In this document: piece by piece, positions 58,776 to 64,000 of the stretch
How positions within the stretch are numbered: the stretch's first letter is position 1
Layout: every line of letters starts with the position of its first letter
NCBI RefSeq assembly: GCF_036370855.1
Contig: NC_088111.1
Span: forward strand, 24,959,501-25,023,500
Length of the DNA: 64,000 nt
Direction of reading: 5' to 3'
Origin: Dromaius novaehollandiae
Taxonomy: Eukaryota > Chordata > Aves > Casuariiformes > Dromaiidae
Translations under genes and position numbers: made by a program
The notes under the pieces: generated by a model
The model's database searches: none
What the model was told of the DNA's origin: nothing
The model's input: the letters and a program-made list of their open reading frames with translations, nothing else

Positions 58776-58984
58776 ACCTAGAAATCAAACATTTTGATTT
58801 AATGTTTCTTTCAGGGCTTTAGCAGTTCTAGGATGCCCTTGATTAAAGAATGCTTCTTTTTAGAAAATGGAGATAGAAGTTATCCTAATCTACCTAGTTC
58901 AAACATTCTTTCTGAGCTTCCCAGGGCTGTCTTGGAACATTACCACCAAGCTCACACTTTCCAGAGGGCACCTCAGGGGGCTCC

Positions 58985-59460
58985 GATGATTATTTTGCTC
59001 TCTTGCTCCGGCAGACGTTGCGCTCAGTGCCCATGGAGAGGGAGGACTTGGTGGGGGCGAGAGCTCCCTCCGTGGCTGTTCGGGTGACACCCCACTGCCT
59101 CCTTCCCTCCCTCCCTCAGCGGCAGGTCCACAGGGGGAGGCAATGGGAAACCACCCTGTCACAGGGATGCTCCATCCCAGTGCTCAGGGAGGTGATGTGG
59201 AGCTGTAGAGAGGCCTCAGGATGTGCAGAAAGGTTGGCTGTGAGATCGAGCTGAGGCCTGGCAGAATTGGGACATGAACTGGGGCCAAAACCGGCACTGG
59301 GGAAGAGGAGGTGCTGGGTGACGAGCAACGTGGCTGTGCCTGACTGTGGCAAGGCGCTTTGTGCTCCATGCACCACAAAACACGCTGGGGGAGCCCTGGT
59401 CTCCCCACAACACCTTGGCGCGTCTGTTGGTGCCCCCAGCACCCTACCGGTGCCCTCTGG
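58985..59460 (-). pseudogene. inverted copy of the SPATA31-like 3' end
   Basis: The minus strand aligns with 52200-52720 over both the open part and the 3' flank (for example 'gaggcaatgggaa.cca.' and 'gatgctccatccca'). The two copies face each other tail to tail. No copy of the membrane exon or the GWL motif was found upstream (59.5-60.6 kb), so this is a partial duplicate or a diverged gene. The in-frame peptide similarity hints at past coding constraint. Confidence 0.5.
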
Positions 59461-59689
59461 AGAAGCCCAGATCCCGGCATGTGCCACCACAGCATGGCCA
59501 GCCCCAGCCCAGCCCCAGCCCGCGGCAGGCACTGCGCCATGCTGGCCCCACGCCTGGCCAGCAGGCACAGCCCCCACCAGGGCACGCCATTGGGCAGCCT
59601 GTATGTCGCTCAGGAAACGACCTGCCCCTCACAGGCATGCCTTGGCTCACCACCTCCCCTTACTCTCTGACTGGGCAGCCAGCACAGGG

Positions 59690-59960
59690 GGCGGGGCAGC
59701 GGGAAGTGCTGTTGCCAGGTGACGGCGGTGGTGTGGGCGTGGTCGGCGCTTCTCCCCGTGGCAGGAAGCAGGGTCCTCCCGGCTGGAGCTGCCCCTGCCC
59801 CGGGGCGCCCCCTGGCCTGAGCGGCGACTGCCCCGCGGGGCTGCCGGCACTGCCCGGGAGGGGGCGGGAGCCGTGTGCCTGGGGCTGGGGACACTGCCCG
59901 GGGCAGAGCTGCCTTCCCTGCCCTGGTGCTGAGACCTGGGAGCTGCAGGATGGAGGGGCT
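59690..59960. promoter_or_regulatory. CpG-island-like GC-rich block
   Basis: Dense CpG and GC boxes (gggcggggc, gggggcggga) with an X-box-like GTTGCCAGGTGAC near 59712-59724. It could be a promoter for either direction. Open frames up to 308 codons here are GC-driven. Confidence 0.4.
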
Positions 59961-61480
59961 GGAAGCAGGTGTTGGTCTCTCTCTCACAGTACACTGGCTT
60001 TTCTGTACATCTCCTGGGATTTCCCCAGTTCCAGCTTATTCCTGTTTCCCCGTTCCTTCCAACTGACGCCTCTGAGCAGAGCTGGGCTCTGTCTTCTCTG
60101 CCCCTCCCACTGGGGGGCTGTAGGCAGCGGCGGGATCTCCCTGAGCCTTCCCTTCTCCAGGCTGGACAGAGATGTGCACAGAGGGTGGCTCTCAAGCAGA
60201 GAGACCTGGGGATCCTTCCTGAGAGCTCGTCAGTGGCTTGTGTGACCACTGTCTGCCATGTACGGCAAAAACTGTGATTGCCTAGCCAGTGTGCTGGTGC
60301 TAGAGTTCCTACGACACACTCAGCTATCAGCTGTTTTTGCTGTGCCCTTGGGTTCAGAGGCCCTGGGCAGGGAGTGCTGTGTGACCTGGGAGCTCCCTGA
60401 ACCCTGCAGGGTTCCTCTTCCAGCATTGCCAAACTCACACCCAACCCCAAAATGTGAGATGCCAACAGTCCCCTGAGGAGAAGCAGCCTGGTCATGCAGT
60501 GAATGCAGACCAGGCAGCACTCACGTGTGTTACAGGTAATGGGCTGGAGAGGGCTGTGGGCAAGGAGGTGCAAAGGACTGAGGGGTAAATGCAGAGCTGT
60601 GGGTTTATGCAGGTGCTGTGCAGGGCTGGTGTGCCCCCATCAGCAGAGCTGCTCAGCCAAGAGCGCTGCAGGCATGAGTCCCTTTTTGCAGGTTGTAGGG
60701 GCAGAAGGGATTGCTTGCTGGAGCATATTACAAGGTAACTGCAGGCACTGCTTCTGTGCTGACAGCTCCTGCTGGCCCTTTTCAGGAAGGCAGGTACTGA
60801 GATGCCCAGCACAGACGCTCACAGTGAGCTGGCTGGGAAATGTGAGCACTCCCTCAAATGATCACCAGAGGAGGAAGCCAGCTTTTTAGCAGCAGCATGG
60901 TAGTGAGAGCAGTCTGCATGCAATTTTGGAGACCTTAGTGCAATTTAAAAACAGAAGCTGCCCCCAACCCGCCGTCTGGTCTGCTGAGCCCTGCCTGCTC
61001 TCTTTGGAGCTGCCTTCAAGGTTCAAACTAAAGGGCAGCCAAGAGAGTAAATACAATGCAGGCAAAAAAAAGATGGTAAAGGCCACCAGTTTCTCTGTGT
61101 ATCTTATGATCACTTCAGTGAGCTTTAATTCTAGAGGTATTTGATAAGGAGACATTTTAAATTGTCCTGCTAACTTACAGAAATCTCACTTTTTAAGACC
61201 AAGAAGCTAACTGACCCTCATTTCTCTCTTATTCAGATCATCATTCAGCTTCATTTAAAAGGGTACTTATTTTTTAGAGTAGAATATGCTCTTTTGGGGC
61301 CCCCATTTTTTTGTTCTTTAACCTCCTCATGGCTTAGGTACTAGATTTTTTTGTTGTTGATTAACAATCACAGAGAAGTTTTCAATGCGCAGTTGCCTAG
61401 TAAGGCAAGCAAAACAAAAGTTTTGAGGACTTTCTTTGAACTACAGCTGCCAAGCCTCTGGCATGCAATCAGAAAGCAGG
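59960..61480. other. unassigned DNA before the telomere-like tract
   Basis: No recognised gene or mobile element. GC-rich at the left, AT-richer to the right. Confidence 0.35.
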
Positions 61481-61482
61481 TG

Positions 61483-61735
61483 ACCCTAACCCTAACCTCT
61501 AACCCTAACCCTCTAACCCTAACCCTCACCCTGAACCCTAATCCCTAACCCCTAAATGGCCCTGACCCTGACTCCTAACCCCAAACCCCAACCCCTAACC
61601 CCAGCCCTACTCCCTACCCCTGACCCTAACCCCAACCCCCTAACTGCAACTCCAACCCCTAACCCTGACCTGAACTGTCTAACTCCATAACTCCAATCCC
61701 CTAAGGCCTACCTCAACCCCTATCCCAACTCCTAA
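61483..61735 (+). repeat. degenerate interstitial telomeric repeat (CCCTAA)n
   Basis: Starts with good CCCTAA units (tgaccctaaccctaacctct) and decays into CCCTGA, CCCCAA and CTAACTCC variants over about 250 bp. The C-rich strand is on plus, the orientation expected at a left chromosome end, yet 61 kb of unique sequence lies to its left. Confidence 0.9.
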
Positions 61736-61799
61736 CTTCTCACCAGCGTGTTCTTCAAGCCTAATATTAAGGGGGTGGCATAACTGTAATTGTAATAGC

Positions 61800-61935
61800 A
61801 GAAGGGCATATACACACACTACATACCACATATACACTATCTGTGTGTGTGTGTATATATATACACACACACACTGTGTACAGAGTGTACACATTTGGTA
61901 TGTATAGTGTATATATAGTATGTATAAAAAGAAGA
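61800..61935 (+). repeat. CA/TA/TG microsatellite
   Basis: Alternating ACACAC, GTGTGTGT and TATATATA with TATAGTATG words; purine-pyrimidine alternation throughout. Confidence 0.9.
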
Positions 61936-61998
61936 AAAAAATAAATATGCAAATTAAGCCTTTCTATACTTATTAATGAATTCAGTAGCAGGGGTAGG

Positions 61999-62066
61999 AT
62001 ACTGGCTGGGAACAAATAATTTTTTTTAAAATGGTGAAATTATTATTATTTGCTCCCAGCCAGTAT
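61999..62066. repeat. inverted repeat (22-bp arms)
   Basis: Left arm 61999-62020 and right arm 62045-62066 are reverse complements with one mismatch (core ACTGGCTGGGAACAAATAAT). AT-rich loop of 24 nt. Confidence 0.9.
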
Positions 62067-62069
62067 GCT

Positions 62070-62600
62070 AGAAGAGGAAGGGAGGACAGGACGAAGACAG
62101 AGAGGGACAGGACGAAGACAGAGAGGGACAGGACGAAGACAGAGAGGGACACAGAACACAACAAAAGACAAACACAGGACAAAGACAGAACAACAGAGAC
62201 GACAAACAGAAAAAAGACAACAGAGAACACAACCAGAGAGAACAAAGACAACCAGAGAGAAGACAGAAAGCACAGAAAACAACAGAGAAAACAGAGAACA
62301 GAGCAAAAAGCACACAGGAGAGCTGAGAGAGCTGAGCAGAACAGAGAAAAGAGCAGAACACAGAGAAGAGAACAAAGCAAAGAGCACAGCAAAACAGATA
62401 ATACAGAGCAAAGCAGAACACAGAGCGCAAAGCAGAAAACACAAAGCTGAGGGCAGAGCGCAGAATACAGAGAAAAGCACAGAGCAGAGCACCACAGTGC
62501 AGGCAGACTGAAAGAGTAAATAGTAAAGACAGAGAAAGGTAGAGAGAAACCTGGACAAAGTGAACACAAACAATCAGGGAAAAGGAGAAGAAAAAGGCAT
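62070..62600 (+). repeat. T-depleted A/G/C low-complexity tract with 21-bp repeats at its start
   Basis: No T at all from 62070 to 62323 (254 nt), then T remains rare to about 62600. Begins with three copies of a 21-bp unit (gacgaagacagagagggacag at 62091, 62112 and 62133). Long open frames, especially 242 codons on the minus strand, follow from the composition, since every minus-strand stop needs a T on the plus strand. Confidence 0.9.
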
Positions 62601-62629
62601 GAGACAGACAAAGAAAAAAAGAATAACAC

Positions 62630-62663
62630 TAAAAATAAGAAAAAAACCCTTTTCTTATTTTTA
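62630..62663. repeat. perfect hairpin, 14-bp arms
   Basis: TAAAAATAAGAAAA at 62630-62643 and its exact reverse complement at 62650-62663, with a 6-nt loop. Confidence 0.9.
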
Positions 62664-63390
62664 AAGGAAACAGAACAGAAGACCAAAACATTAAAATAAG
62701 AACAAGACAAAAACTTCAGCCGCCTTCTTATTTTAAAAGGTCAAAAGAGCAAGAGCAAAGAGGAAAAGGGCAAGAGCAAATGTGTGGCACGGGCAGTTCA
62801 AATAAGACAATGGAAACAAACAGCAAAAGCATCTTTATTTGAAAGGAGACACACACACCACCATCTTTATTGTTTTATTGCACAAAAAAATTCATCATCA
62901 CAACATACAAAACATAACAAGCCCACACTCTACATGAGCTGCACACACTCTTCAGCATTCACCTCTACATTCTCACCGCTACTACTCTCACCAGTTGGCA
63001 AGCGCCTCCAGTCTTTTGGACGGCTCCCAGTAATGACGTTACTGGACGCCTCCAAAAACTGCCCTGCTTACAAAACCCCCGGTCCCCAGCCAAAGCTCCG
63101 CACCGACATTGGCGACGATTGTCGCCTCGCAGAGTGGCCGGGACCGGGGGAAAAAAAACCCAGCCGGGAGAAAAAAAAAAAATCCCCCAGCTGGGGTTTT
63201 TTTTTAAATTATTTTTAGATAAATTCTAACTACAACCTGGAAAAACACATGCATACAAAGTTAGACACACTCACCACCAAGCCCACCCAACTGCCCACAC
63301 ACTCCCACCACAGACAGTCATCACAGCTACTAACAAAACCACATGCTTCAATCCTTATTTAAAGATAACACTATCCTGGCATGAATAGAA
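62664..63390. other. unassigned DNA
   Basis: Contains AATAAA on the minus strand near 62861, a CRE-like TGACGTTA near 63035, and a palindrome CCCCAGCTGGGG at 63185-63196 between A and T runs. No coding gene supported. Confidence 0.35.
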
Positions 63391-63404
63391 CCCCCCCCCC
63401 CCCC
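63391..63404 (+). repeat. poly-C run (14)
   Basis: Homopolymer. Confidence 0.9.
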
Positions 63405-63466
63405 AAAATGGCCATCCCAATAAAAAAGATTAAAGAAAAAAACCTACTTTTATCTCTTACTGACAC

Positions 63467-63468
<2 letters not shown>

Positions 63469-63488
<20 letters not shown>
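63469..63488 (+). repeat. poly-C run (20)
   Basis: Homopolymer; its complement is a 20-G run able to form a quadruplex. Confidence 0.9.
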
Positions 63489-63497
<9 letters not shown>

Positions 63498-63579
63498 GAA
63501 AAAACAAAATAAGTGTTTCATAGATACATTATTCTGCTCTGGCAACTACCATTACTACACCCACAGGCAAGGCAGCTCC

Positions 63580-63762
63580 AAACACACACACAGACACGTA
63601 CACACAGACACGTACACACAGACACGTACACACAGACACGTACACACAGACACGTACACACAGACACGTACACACAGACACGTACACACAGACACGTACA
63701 CACAGACACGTACACACAGACACGTACACACAGACACGTACACACAGACACGTACACACACC
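63580..63762 (+). repeat. 14-bp minisatellite (ACACACAGACACGT)n
   Basis: About 13 head-to-tail units with almost no variation, each with one CGTA. Repetitive VCVYVSVC peptides on the minus strand are not a gene. Confidence 0.95.
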
Positions 63763-64000
63763 CTCCATGCAAAAAACAATGCCAGCACAGAAGATGCTGC
63801 CAGCCAGAAAGCCCTACAATGCCACGACCGTGCGGCTCTGGTGCTCTCCACGAGACCAGAAAAGAGTCAGATGCCACCATCTGTGATGGAAAGGGGCCGG
63901 CAAAGCGAGGAACGGCCATGCGGAAGAGGCCAGCAAGAAAGACCCGAGGCTCTGATGACACAGGGAAGAAAACCCTGAAAGGGCACCAGGAGGATGCAAA

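Noticed and set aside
59647-60573. A 308-codon open frame on the minus strand
   Set aside because: Lies in a CpG-rich block, is Arg/Pro/Ser-rich without motifs, and overlaps several equally open frames.
61982-62710. A 242-codon open frame on the minus strand rich in Ser, Leu, Phe and Cys
   Set aside because: The plus strand is almost without T, so stop codons cannot occur on the minus strand. Compositional artefact.
63518-63961. Repetitive VCVYVSVC peptides on the minus strand
   Set aside because: Direct translation of the 14-bp minisatellite.

Overview
The window reads as bird nuclear DNA, probably subtelomeric or from a small GC-variable chromosome. Evidence: an intact receptor of the OR14-like class that is expanded in birds, several fragments matching the remembered avian CR1 LINE pattern, solo LTRs, a degenerate telomeric (CCCTAA) tract near the right end, and many minisatellites. 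No bacterial features are present. All names rest on pattern recognition; no search was run.

Layout. 1-13.6 kb: one single-exon olfactory receptor gene (+, 9436-10371) lies between two arrays of the same 64-bp minisatellite in opposite orientations (about 1.3-2.05 kb and 12.56-13.56 kb). This part also holds a CR1 endonuclease fragment, a 210-bp direct duplication and a CpG-rich promoter-like block. 13.6-32 kb: AT-rich, intron-like DNA. The minus strand carries a chain of short open blocks bounded by good splice sites with mostly compatible phases, which I read as an unidentified multi-exon gene. 32.4-39.9 kb: a striking tandem array of 390-438-bp monomers. Each monomer holds a 78-nt block flanked by splice sites on the minus strand, encoding a 26-residue repeat. 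Seven monomers form a 2,774-bp higher-order unit present twice almost identically, and a candidate last exon with a poly(A) signal follows. 40.5-43.5 kb: a broken coding-like block and an inverted copy of the promoter block. 43.5-50 kb: GC-rich DNA with CR1 and LTR fragments. 50.1-52.7 kb: a SPATA31/FAM205-like gene (+) with an N-terminal membrane exon and a poly(A) signal. 55.1-57.7 kb: relic coding blocks on the minus strand with in-frame TGA codons. 57.7-58.8 kb: a second LTR. 59.1-59.45 kb: an inverted copy of the 3' end of the SPATA31-like gene. 61.5-64 kb: telomere-like tract, microsatellites, a strand with no T for 254 nt, hairpins, poly-C runs and a 14-bp minisatellite.

How the genes relate. 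The receptor is a sensory GPCR. The SPATA31-like family is linked to spermatogenesis in mammals, and the promoter-like blocks carry RFX-type X-boxes, which often mark ciliary and testis genes; that link is inference. The repeat-exon locus and the 17.9-31.6 kb gene are on the same strand and could be one transcription unit or two neighbours. The poly(A) signal at 32381-32386 favours two.
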